Part shown: piece by piece, positions 7,525 to 15,110 of the stretch
Numbering within the stretch: the stretch's first letter is position 1
Layout: the number at the start of each line of letters is the position of its first letter
Source: a virus
IMG/VR virus record: IMGVR_UViG_3300020193_000011
Location: 1 to 64,000 of that record
Length of the DNA: 64,000 bases
Reading direction: 5' to 3' (one strand)
Position numbers and translations under genes: made by a program
Notes under the pieces: model-generated
What the model saw: only the letters and a program-made list of their open reading frames with translations
What the model was told of the DNA's origin: nothing
Database searches by the model: none

Positions 7525-8328
7525 TTAATCTCTCTCTATCCCCATATGATCGCATGCATTACGAAATATCGATTGACTTACCTTAAACTGCGCGTCGGCG
7601 TGACTGTAGCCTTCTCCCGGTTTAGGAGAAGATGCGTGCCAGCTATGACCAATTGATACAGAACCGTCATACACTACATTATAGCCTAGATGTCTAGCAA
7701 AATACGAACACCAAGTTTCTTCGTAGTAGTGGGGCGTGGGCAGAAAAGCCCCCACCGCATTTGGTACTAACTCCCTGTACTGTTGATTGCAAGTAAGATT
7801 ATTCCAGACGTATCTTCTAATAAAATATGCGGATCCAGAAACTGTAACGCATTTTACCCTATCCCTATAAAGGCGGTCACCTATATCTGACTCCATCCAG
7901 CCCCTATGTTTTGGAGCCGTGTTGGTTCCAATAATCCCAGCGTGCCTTATGAGGCCATATTCGTCTCTTTGTTTGGGTCCCAATATGTGTATAGTCGGAT
8001 CATTGTCAAAAATATTTTTTATATTATTTACATCATTGTTGGTTAGCCAAACGTCTGCGTTTAAAAAACCAATAATTTCGTTAAATCCTTTTGTAGCTAA
8101 CTGGTTGCAGGCAGCAGAATAGCCTATGTTTTGATTCAAGCAGAGTCCGTCTATCTGGTATTGGTAACTTTTGTTTTTTAACCATTCAATTGTATTGTCT
8201 GTCGAACCATTGTCTGCAAGATAAAGTTTCCAAAATTTATTTGCTATCGAAGCATTTTTGTGCAGATTATCCAAAAGACGTTCAAGCAGTGTGCTGGTGT
8301 TATAGTTAACAACACAGAGATCAATCAT
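7525..8328 (-). CDS. Glycosyltransferase, family 2
   Basis: The 267-residue protein begins IDLCVVNYNTSTLLERLL, then LADNGSTDNTIEWL and later IGFLNADVWL, which is the family 2 nucleotide-binding pattern with N-A-D in place of D-x-D. The late HYYEETWCSYFARHLGYNVVYDG is typical of rhamnosyl- or galactosyltransferase-like members. It is cytoplasmic with no membrane anchor. The ATG overlaps the stop of the small upstream gene (ATGA). It is not close in sequence to the other family 2 gene at 4315, so the two probably add different sugars or use different acceptors. Confidence 0.8.
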   Translation of the reverse strand: MIDLCVVNYNTSTLLERLLDNLHKNASIANKFWKLYLADNGSTDNTIEWLKNKSYQYQIDGLCLNQNIGYSAACNQLATKGFNEIIGFLNADVWLTNNDVNNIKNIFDNDPTIHILGPKQRDEYGLIRHAGIIGTNTAPKHRGWMESDIGDRLYRDRVKCVTVSGSAYFIRRYVWNNLTCNQQYRELVPNAVGAFLPTPHYYEETWCSYFARHLGYNVVYDGSVSIGHSWHASSPKPGEGYSHADAQFKVSQSIFRNACDHMGIERD

Positions 8329-8585
8329 AACAAACTATTTTTAGCTATCGTTATTTCAAAACAATCACTAGGGTTAAATCCCATATCAAGCAGTTCTAAA
8401 AAATCATTTTTAGCCTCATAAATATCTTCAATAAAAAATTCATTTAATCTATTTAAATATTGTTCAACATTCACTTGATTTATATTTGATATTTTTTTGT
8501 CTATAAATTTTTTTGAATTAACTTTTCCAAGTATAAAAGCAATTGTAAAAAGGGACCCTAAAATTAACTTAGTTCTATTGCTCAT
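8325..8585 (-). CDS. Small hypothetical protein with possible N-terminal membrane helix
   Basis: An open frame extends to 8678, but the ATG at 8585-8583 sits at the end of the previous gene and leaves an 86-residue protein that starts MSNRTKLILGSLFTIAFILG. Residues 7-21 could span a membrane. The rest is charged and helical (NQVNVEQYLNRLNEFFIEDI). It overlaps the previous gene by 11 bases and the glycosyltransferase by 4, so it is a coupled member of the operon. No ribosome-binding site is clear. I do not recognise a family. Confidence 0.5.
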   Translation of the reverse strand: MSNRTKLILGSLFTIAFILGKVNSKKFIDKKISNINQVNVEQYLNRLNEFFIEDIYEAKNDFLELLDMGFNPSDCFEITIAKNSLL

Positions 8586-8814
8586 AATAACCATCATCGT
8601 TTGTTGGTACCGTGTATAAATTTGCAATAGCTTTATTAACTGAATTAATGATTTTTGTAAACAAAACTTTATCCTCATTTGAAACGTGACCTCGTAAAAA
8701 ATGTGTATATGTTTTTTGAATATGCAAAAATATACTTAAATCTTCAACAATAAAAGATTGATTATTTTCTAATTTAATATTAACTTTCTTTTTGGGGTGT
8801 GTTTTTTTACTCAT
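8575..8814 (-). CDS. Small hypothetical protein
   Basis: A 79-residue protein with a lysine-rich start (SKKTHPKKKVNIKLENN) and two predicted helices (LSIFLHIQKTYTHFL and KVLFTKIINSVNKAIANLY). There is no catalytic motif or membrane span. It overlaps both neighbours by a few bases. The basic tail would suit a nucleic-acid or acidic protein partner, which is only a guess. Confidence 0.5.
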   Translation of the reverse strand: MSKKTHPKKKVNIKLENNQSFIVEDLSIFLHIQKTYTHFLRGHVSNEDKVLFTKIINSVNKAIANLYTVPTNDDGYYEQ

Positions 8815-9040
8815 TGGCTTTCTTTTCTTTTATTTCCGCTTTTAACACCTCTTCTTGAGGCATTTGATAAACGGATATTTCTTCTTTGTCGGGCTCATAG
8901 GTAACAAACAGGATTCTTTTGTCCTCGAGTTTGCAGCCTTCTGGTGGGGCGGATTCCAAAGCGATTTTTTTTGACGCCGATCCATAAACTTGACTAGAAT
9001 TTTTGTATAAAACAATATAATTTAATTTTCCTGCAGCCAT
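8807..9040 (-). CDS. Small hypothetical protein
   Basis: A 77-residue protein, MAAGKLNYIVLYKNSSQVYG at the start, with beta-rich character through ILFVTYEPDKEEISVYQM and a lysine- and glutamate-rich C-terminus (EEVLKAEIKEKKANE). It overlaps the end of thyX by one base and the next gene by 8 bases. No family is recognised. Confidence 0.5.
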   Translation of the reverse strand: MAAGKLNYIVLYKNSSQVYGSASKKIALESAPPEGCKLEDKRILFVTYEPDKEEISVYQMPQEEVLKAEIKEKKANE

Positions 9041-9735
9041 TATTTCCCCAACAACGCATAAAGACAGACTGGGTACAGGGGTTTTGCCAATTCATAAACC
9101 GCTTCTGCGTATTTTTGTATCTCGAATTGAGAATCATCTGACAGTCTTTGATTCAAGAACAGAGACATGGATTGCAAACTGCATGACCATCTATAGGAGA
9201 CATACATTCCATACGCAGGCAGGAACAAACGCGCCTGCTCAGGCGCTATTCCATTATCGATAGCCATATTGTACAACGACTCACATTTTTCAATCAAATC
9301 TTTTAGCTCAGTGGTCAAAATAGATCCTACCCAAGGCCCGGCAATACCGGACGAACCTTGTTTTTTGTTTTCGGCAGCTAGTCTCCATTTGTCTGCATCT
9401 GGCAAATAAAATTCTGGATCTTGAGTAATATATCTTCTAGAGGACTCGTTCCAAGAATCCATCGTGTGATCTGAGCCAACGACATACTTCCAATGTTGTC
9501 GAGCAACCATGAGCGGCGCATAAAACTCAAATGTAAGAAACGCGTGTCTGAATGGAGACATGTGATTTTCTTGACACAAAAAATTAATCAACCTACCGTC
9601 GTTCTGTGAAAAATTAATTGACTCCTTGGCAAAAGAAGCTCTGGCGGCATTTACGATTGAAAGATCGCTGCCCATGTGATCAATTAGTCTTACGTACCCT
9701 TTATCAAGAACTGTTATTTTGTTTTCTGTTGACAT
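9040..9735 (-). CDS. thyX: Flavin-dependent thymidylate synthase ThyX
   Basis: The 231-residue protein is a ThyX. It has HMSPFRHAFLTFEF early, the signature region ARQHWKYVVGS...WNESSRRY, and LFLPAYGMYVSYRWSCSLQSM near the end with the conserved arginines of the dUMP site. It makes dTMP from dUMP using FAD and methylenetetrahydrofolate. The signature is not the textbook R-H-R-x7-S: the arginine-histidine part is replaced by RQHWKY, and about seven residues are inserted before the NESSRRY end. This seems to be a divergent phage subgroup with the catalytic serine kept. It follows the reductase by 18 bases, so the two supply deoxynucleotides together. Confidence 0.9.
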   Translation of the reverse strand: MSTENKITVLDKGYVRLIDHMGSDLSIVNAARASFAKESINFSQNDGRLINFLCQENHMSPFRHAFLTFEFYAPLMVARQHWKYVVGSDHTMDSWNESSRRYITQDPEFYLPDADKWRLAAENKKQGSSGIAGPWVGSILTTELKDLIEKCESLYNMAIDNGIAPEQARLFLPAYGMYVSYRWSCSLQSMSLFLNQRLSDDSQFEIQKYAEAVYELAKPLYPVCLYALLGK

Positions 9736-9753
9736 AACAATAAATTATAGCAT

Positions 9754-11868
9754 TTACTCCTGCGTGATGTTGTTTTTTATGAGTTTAATTTCGCAAGAAT
9801 CAGTAGCGCAATATTTTTCCCCTATTGCGTCAATTGCCATTCCGGCATATACTCCCACAAAATCTATTGGAAAAAGAGTTTTTTTAAAACTATCGTATTC
9901 TTCTTCAGTTATTTGGGTGTAGGGCATTTGCGGATATGTGTGGTTTCCGCTTGGAAGAAACGACACAGTCTTTAGCTGACCCTCGTACATGTGCAGCACA
10001 TTACCCACGTATTGAGCTTCTTTCTCTTTGTCAAATGATATCGTAACAGAAACAGAATTATCTGACCAATATCTTTGAGCCATTGCGGCCAAAGACATTT
10101 TTTCAAAAATTGTTACATCACGCTCTGCTCTCCCTGCCTCTGATTTAATTGGAAAATAAACTACAGATGTAGTATTGGGAGATTCAGATGCTGGCTCAAC
10201 TGTATAATTTGCCATTTTAAATAACGGCAACATTGGATCATCATTTGAAAATCTAATAGTTCTATTAAAAAATTTTCCACCCGGAGTCCAATGAACGCCA
10301 GGCGACTCACCGGCAAGAATAGAAACAGTGCCTGATGGTTTTATTGTTGTCATTTTAATTGATTCACGAATTCCAAGCCATTCTGAATATACATTATCAT
10401 ATCTTTGAATGGTTTTATATCCTTCATCCATCCATTCACGAAGAGCTGGCAGTCCGACACGATCAGCAAAATTTGCCACACCAGACATAGATGTTCCTAT
10501 TCTTCTATTTCTTTGCATAATTGCGTTTGTTTCCTCCCAGTGAGTGGGAAGTAGTGTAACTGTTTTGGCGTAGAGATAGGCAAACTTTAGTGTGCGCTTA
10601 TAGTCTTCTAAACTTTCGTGTCTATTTAAGTATGTTTCAACTAGAGTGCAACACTCAAACGACTCTAAAGACTGTTCTGCGCACGGATTATAACCAGCTA
10701 CACGATGATCTTTATTGTTCGGTGGATCAGCAAGTCGTCCGAATTCACGGCTTATGTCCATCCAAAGAACGCCAGGTTCCCCATTGCGCGCAATGCCTTC
10801 GACAATTGCACCAAGATCCACGCCCACTCTTGTTTCGACAGAATTATTTGACATCCAACCCCAACCCGGAGCATCTGGGCTGTAAGAATTTCTTTCGGGG
10901 AAAACTTCTATATTCTTAAGGTTTAAAAAATCTTGATCATCAATACGACCAATTAAAAGTTCGGCTGAACGACGCACGTTGCCAGATACTACGCATACTC
11001 CAATAAGATTTCCGATATCAGCTATATCTTTTCTGGTAAGTTTTTGTCCAATTCTGCTATCAAACATTTTTTTGATATGTTTATGAAGTTTTTCTAACGG
11101 CTCATGACCAGCCGCTATGCCGCCAAATGTTTTAATCGGAGCACCTGCTGGTCTGATCAAGGAATAGTCAAAATAGACCCCGTCTTGCCCAGGCTTAAGA
11201 TATGAGTCTAACAACATCGCCGTAGAAATATACCATCCCTCTCTTGTGTCGGGCACTACGTAGGTAGCAGTATCTGGACTTGTTGAGGATGGGGAATAGA
11301 TTGAAAAATCTTTATCTGCGCCCTTGTCATCAAACCCAACACCAACACCGAGCATGGACGCCTCCATTAAGAACGCAAACGGTTTTGAGGGATTAAGTTT
11401 CGTCATTTCCGATGTAGATACAAACGCGCAATTTTGCAGCGCTGCAGAATTTTTTTGTATGTTAACAATGTTGGTGCCCATAGCCCATAAGCCACGACCT
11501 GGAGGTGTCCACTTTAAATTAAATAAACGATCAAACGCCTCCTTAGCTGAAGCTTGCGCTTTTGCATCGTTCCATGGCAAGCGATTCTTTTTGCAGTGGT
11601 CTTTTTGCAAAGAATACATTCCATTGATTACTCGTTCACAAACATCTGACCAAGACTCTTTGGTGCCATCTTCTTTTAAACGAGAGTATGTACGAAGAAA
11701 TGTAATTTCTCCTACAGAATTTCCCCCTGCGTCTCTGTAGCCAAATGGAGCTAACTTTTGCCTATAAGATGCAACAAACTCGTCTGTTAGCTTAAAAGAA
11801 AACATAGATGATAATTTACTTGCAATTGGCGCCAAGTCTGGATTACCATTTTCAATTTCTTCTGACAT
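9754..11868 (-). CDS. nrdJ: Adenosylcobalamin-dependent ribonucleotide reductase, class II
   Basis: At 704 residues this matches monomeric B12-dependent ribonucleoside-triphosphate reductases. The active-site loops are visible as QNCAFVST, YNPCAEQSLESFECCTLVETY and TTIKPSGTVSILAGESPGVHW. The C-terminal redox pair is Cys687 and Cys692 (CATDSCEIKL). It converts ribonucleotides to deoxyribonucleotides with a cobalamin radical, so it needs no oxygen and no small subunit, and depends on host B12. No thioredoxin or glutaredoxin gene is close by. It sits between thyX and a gene of unknown function. Confidence 0.93.
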   Translation of the reverse strand: MSEEIENGNPDLAPIASKLSSMFSFKLTDEFVASYRQKLAPFGYRDAGGNSVGEITFLRTYSRLKEDGTKESWSDVCERVINGMYSLQKDHCKKNRLPWNDAKAQASAKEAFDRLFNLKWTPPGRGLWAMGTNIVNIQKNSAALQNCAFVSTSEMTKLNPSKPFAFLMEASMLGVGVGFDDKGADKDFSIYSPSSTSPDTATYVVPDTREGWYISTAMLLDSYLKPGQDGVYFDYSLIRPAGAPIKTFGGIAAGHEPLEKLHKHIKKMFDSRIGQKLTRKDIADIGNLIGVCVVSGNVRRSAELLIGRIDDQDFLNLKNIEVFPERNSYSPDAPGWGWMSNNSVETRVGVDLGAIVEGIARNGEPGVLWMDISREFGRLADPPNNKDHRVAGYNPCAEQSLESFECCTLVETYLNRHESLEDYKRTLKFAYLYAKTVTLLPTHWEETNAIMQRNRRIGTSMSGVANFADRVGLPALREWMDEGYKTIQRYDNVYSEWLGIRESIKMTTIKPSGTVSILAGESPGVHWTPGGKFFNRTIRFSNDDPMLPLFKMANYTVEPASESPNTTSVVYFPIKSEAGRAERDVTIFEKMSLAAMAQRYWSDNSVSVTISFDKEKEAQYVGNVLHMYEGQLKTVSFLPSGNHTYPQMPYTQITEEEYDSFKKTLFPIDFVGVYAGMAIDAIGEKYCATDSCEIKLIKNNITQE

Positions 11869-11881
11869 TTATTTCTCCCAC

Positions 11882-12574
11882 TTATCTAATTAATTTAATA
11901 TAGTTTGAATTTGTTTTTTGTATTTCTGCTTTTTTAATTTTAACAATTTGATCTGTAGAATAAATTTTATGAATCTGTTTTTCTATAAAATATCCACTTC
12001 TCCAGTTAAGAACTTTTTCTACATTCTGACTATAATTAGTAAAGATATTACAAATAACCGCACCGCCATAAATTTTGATTAAATTGCTCATTTTTAATAC
12101 CGCTTCTTCTTTTTTGTCATGGTTAGAAAAAGATTCTTTATCTAATTTTTCATACAACCAATTAAAAGCTTGTCTAGTAAGAGGCGGTATATCTATGTGA
12201 TCAAAAATGCCTTCTTGAAGTATCAAAATTCTATTTTTTTCTATTCGTATATCTTCTTTAACTGTTTCTCTAAATAAAACAAACCAATCTCTTTCATTAA
12301 ACTGTGGCCATCCACTTACCCAAAATAATAAAACATGGTTTTCTGCTGGTATTGGAGATTTATTAACGATCGGCGATAGGCATGCGCATGCTATCGATTT
12401 TTTAATAAACTCTTTTGCTTTATCGTCACCTAATTTTTTCTTTTGTACTGACCAAAGTTGTGCTAACTTTTCTGGCCAATCTGATTCACCCAAATATATT
12501 GTAAGATATTTATTTGCCAACTCAACCGTAAGAATACCACTGCGAACGAATTCCTCCAATGGCTGTGTAGACAT
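11882..12574 (-). CDS. Hypothetical protein, first gene after the terminator
   Basis: A 230-residue soluble protein. A TTG lies two codons upstream, but the ATG at 12574-12572 has AAGGA six bases before it and is the better start (MSTQPLEEFVRSGIL). It contains a cysteine pair in an alpha helix (KSIACACLSPIV), the strand VLLFWVSGWPQFNERDWFVLF, and a basic C-terminus. No family is recognised. It is the first gene of the segment that runs into the reductase and ThyX, and lies just after the terminator at 12627-12651, so it may be the first gene of a separate transcript. Confidence 0.6.
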   Translation of the reverse strand: MSTQPLEEFVRSGILTVELANKYLTIYLGESDWPEKLAQLWSVQKKKLGDDKAKEFIKKSIACACLSPIVNKSPIPAENHVLLFWVSGWPQFNERDWFVLFRETVKEDIRIEKNRILILQEGIFDHIDIPPLTRQAFNWLYEKLDKESFSNHDKKEEAVLKMSNLIKIYGGAVICNIFTNYSQNVEKVLNWRSGYFIEKQIHKIYSTDQIVKIKKAEIQKTNSNYIKLIR

Positions 12575-12601
12575 ATTCAATCCTTATTAATGGTATTAAA
12601 A

Positions 12602-12607
12602 ATTATA
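12602..12607 (-). promoter_or_regulatory. Possible -10 box of a promoter for the reductase operon
   Basis: TATAAT reads on the minus strand within a very AT-rich stretch, 28 bases before the ATG at 12574. The best upstream partner is TTTCTT only about 14 bases away, which is too short for a standard promoter. The position directly after a terminator is what supports it. Confidence 0.25.
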
Positions 12608-12626
12608 TAATTAGTATGATAAAGAA

Positions 12627-12651
12627 AATTCCCGCCCATTGGGCGGGAATT
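12627..12651 (-). terminator. Intrinsic terminator after the late gene block
   Basis: A perfect 11-base inverted repeat (AATTCCCGCCC) with a 3-base loop. On the minus strand it is followed by TTTCTTTAT, a partly U-rich tract. It lies 64 bases after the stop of the repeat-containing protein and is the only strong hairpin between genes that I found. It should end transcription of the tail block and separate it from the nucleotide-metabolism block. Confidence 0.75.
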
Positions 12652-12662
12652 AACTTCTTTGC

Positions 12663-12680
12663 CCTGCTAATTATAGCAGG
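12663..12680 (-). repeat. Short inverted repeat between stop and terminator
   Basis: CCTGCT and AGCAGG are separated by six bases and lie directly upstream (in the transcribed sense) of the strong terminator hairpin. It may be a weak accessory hairpin or a processing site. The rest of the 12581-12714 spacer holds only the terminator and the possible promoter box. Confidence 0.45.
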
Positions 12681-12714
12681 TGTTTGATTAGATTATTGCG
12701 ATAGAGCAAAAAAA

Positions 12715-13329
12715 TTACAATGCTTTTGTGGCCGTCAGACCTTTGTACTCCAGCACTTTGTTTCTGCCATAAGCGGATTCTGTATTTGGTTGACCGTAGC
12801 CACTCTTGAATACTTGAGCGCTCGCAACACCGCCAAAATCATCTGGTCTAAACAAACCAAATGAAGCTGCTGAGCCTTGCTCATCTGTTCTTGGCCCGTG
12901 GCCATATCCACTCTTGAATATTTCTGCTGAAGCTACACCATCAAAAAAGTAATTGCTGTATAGCGCATAGGGATTAACCCTATCCTCAACGTGACCGTAT
13001 CCAGAAGAAAATGCCTGAGCCCCAGCTAAACCCTTGTACTCTTGTGGCCTAAAGCGTGCACCGTCGTACGTGGCTTTGCCGTCTGGAAAGACCCCAGAAA
13101 GCGGATGCACGTAAAGTGTTGATCCATTGAATATCTGCGAAAGAAACCTGTTGCCAGGATGATCGCCAGTGCCAGAAACGTAATGATTATCCGGAGCACC
13201 GTCCAAAAGACCTTTAGCGAAAAGCGGATAAAATGAGTATTTGCCAGCCGTGCCCTTGAATGTATTGACCATATCATTAGAATTACGGCCCTTTAAAACT
13301 GGTCTACGACCCACGTAAAAGGTAGTCAT
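12715..13329 (-). CDS. Repeat-containing virion-associated protein, probably highly expressed
   Basis: A 204-residue protein with three near-identical 15-residue motifs at 98-112, 129-143 and 165-179 (consensus Y/F-x-G-L/V-A-G/S-A-Q/E-x-F-K/S-S-G-Y-G) and a truncated fourth at 195-204 (YKGLTATKAL). Two are preceded by FRP-x-x. The spacing is 31, 36 and 30 residues. The N-terminus (TFYVGRRPVLKGRNS) and aromatic, glycine-rich content suggest a beta structure. A strong AAGGAGA site lies 7 bases before the ATG, and a terminator follows, both consistent with abundant synthesis. No enzyme motif is visible. It is likely a decoration, fibre-tip or tail-associated protein. Confidence 0.6.
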   Translation of the reverse strand: MTTFYVGRRPVLKGRNSNDMVNTFKGTAGKYSFYPLFAKGLLDGAPDNHYVSGTGDHPGNRFLSQIFNGSTLYVHPLSGVFPDGKATYDGARFRPQEYKGLAGAQAFSSGYGHVEDRVNPYALYSNYFFDGVASAEIFKSGYGHGPRTDEQGSAASFGLFRPDDFGGVASAQVFKSGYGQPNTESAYGRNKVLEYKGLTATKAL

Positions 13330-13394
13330 TTACTTGTCTCCTTATTAAAAAATATGCTTATATAGTAAAAACAAATTAGGATTTTCACCCAAAA

Positions 13395-14657
13395 TTATAA
13401 ATTATAATCCATTTCAACAATAATATCCGACAAAACTGGCGGTATTTTATCTTCTAGCATTTTTAAAGTAACCTCTATATAAACGTGGTTACACGTATTC
13501 GGGTTGGTCAAAGAATACCCGCTTACACTCGGGTAAAATACCCTATATTGAAAGATGTCTGAAAGCAATGACTGATTAACGTTGTAAATTTTTGGCGAAA
13601 CGTTTATAACGTTGTTTATAGTGTTCCCCGGCGGAGCGTTAAATTTGACGAAGGTTTTACCGTTAGGCAGGAACTTATCGTATCTAATGTCAAGATCGGA
13701 AAGACCGTACGTATAAACGTAGGAATTGTTTTCCTTAATATAATTTCTTTGTCTTAACAAAATTCTGACCGCGGTTATTGAAGTTTCAGCAAAGTAGAAC
13801 TTAAGAGGCCCTGAATTGACAATGGTGTCCGAACCAACAACCGACCAACCACCTGGCGGAACCTTGCCAAGAGCATCGTATTCCCCGTCATACAATCCGT
13901 TGTTCAAACTTTTGTAATCGTCTTTGTCGGTCATGGTTGGATTATTTTTTGTTGTATATTCTATTTTGACTACATCGATACCGTTGGACGGGTAAGGAAA
14001 AATAGACAGCGAATTTGTCAAAGAACTTCCAATTGAACCTATTGGTATTTTGACATACAAATACATGCTGACACCAAGTGGATTGGGTTCGGTCAAAACA
14101 ACATTTCTTCTCCAAACTTTATCCGATTGATTCAAAAATGCGTTTTCGACAGGAGTGGAGTCTATAAGGGCTCCGGTTCCGTCTCCGCCAGACAAATTGG
14201 TGTCTAATCTGGTCTCAAGAAAATTGGGTATAACCTGACCTTTGATTGAGTTAACAAATTTAATTTTGGAATGAGAAGATCCTGAAGCTACCGGTAAAGT
14301 TAAATGATTACAATAGTCGCTGAACTCTAACGCATTAGATGCAGATATCGCATAGCTCGTCGAAACAAAGGGCGACAGATCTATCTGATTTTTAGAATGG
14401 ATGGATACTTGATTTGTGTTTATACTTTCTATGTTCCTAATTCTATCTTGCAATTCTTGAATAGCGGAAGTCAAAAAAATATTTTCTTTTACTATTCTTT
14501 CAATAATTTCATTAATTTTTTTATCCAAAACGCCATATTTGTTATACAGGTAAACCAAATCTGCGTAGTTTTCTTCTATGCGCTGGTTAAAATCCGTGCT
14601 GGAAAGTGGGCCGTGATACTTAACTGGTTTTTTCTGCGTATAAATATAATCAGACAT
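13395..14657 (-). CDS. Tail or fibre structural protein with N-terminal coiled coil
   Basis: A 420-residue protein. Residues 25-80 form a likely coiled coil (YNKYGVLDKKINEIIERI, then AIQELQDRIRNIE), which suggests trimerisation. The remainder is beta-rich with many serines, asparagines and tyrosines, as in phage fibre or baseplate-attached proteins. The ATG follows AGGAGATTAA, a strong ribosome-binding site. It ends a series of similar large proteins and is likely to bind to one of them. No receptor-binding domain is recognised by name. Confidence 0.6.
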   Translation of the reverse strand: MSDYIYTQKKPVKYHGPLSSTDFNQRIEENYADLVYLYNKYGVLDKKINEIIERIVKENIFLTSAIQELQDRIRNIESINTNQVSIHSKNQIDLSPFVSTSYAISASNALEFSDYCNHLTLPVASGSSHSKIKFVNSIKGQVIPNFLETRLDTNLSGGDGTGALIDSTPVENAFLNQSDKVWRRNVVLTEPNPLGVSMYLYVKIPIGSIGSSLTNSLSIFPYPSNGIDVVKIEYTTKNNPTMTDKDDYKSLNNGLYDGEYDALGKVPPGGWSVVGSDTIVNSGPLKFYFAETSITAVRILLRQRNYIKENNSYVYTYGLSDLDIRYDKFLPNGKTFVKFNAPPGNTINNVINVSPKIYNVNQSLLSDIFQYRVFYPSVSGYSLTNPNTCNHVYIEVTLKMLEDKIPPVLSDIIVEMDYNL

Positions 14658-14665
14658 TTAATCTC

Positions 14666-15103
14666 CTAAGTTTCTTCTCTAATTTTGGCTTCAATTAAAT
14701 CAAGCTTTCTTAGCAGGTGTGCAATAGTAGATGAATTAAATTGAGGTTTATTAAATTGTAATATATCGTTTAAATACGGGGTGCTGGCTTCAACGTTATA
14801 TTCTTCTTCTTCTCTATCGTATGAAACGATTTGAGAATATATGGTCATTAACAGGTCTTGGTTTACATAGTAGTCTGGAGTGGCCGAATTTAGATTATTC
14901 CTTGACATTTCTCCAACATTATCAATCAAGGATTGAAGGTCTTTTATCTTTTTATGAAGTCTATGAATATCCATGAGGATCTGATCATTGGCTAAATTTA
15001 AAACAAAAGAGGGCACTGGCCCCTTATAAATTAGTCGTTGTCTATTTAATAAGGGTTCAAAAATTGTTTCTCTTTTGTTTTTACCGGAATAAGAAATGGT
15101 CAT
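14666..15103 (-). CDS. Small tail-region protein
   Basis: A 145-residue, largely helical protein with heptad-like repeats (LMDIHRLHKKIKDLQSLID and IAHLLRKLDLIEAKIREE). It sits between two tail or fibre genes with gaps of 8 bases on both sides, so it is part of the same structural set. It may be a connector or chaperone for the fibres. It contains the tripeptides ATP and STP that recur in the large protein encoded at 29147-33821. No family is recognised. Confidence 0.5.
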   Translation of the reverse strand: MTISYSGKNKRETIFEPLLNRQRLIYKGPVPSFVLNLANDQILMDIHRLHKKIKDLQSLIDNVGEMSRNNLNSATPDYYVNQDLLMTIYSQIVSYDREEEEYNVEASTPYLNDILQFNKPQFNSSTIAHLLRKLDLIEAKIREET

Positions 15104-15110
15104 ACGATAC

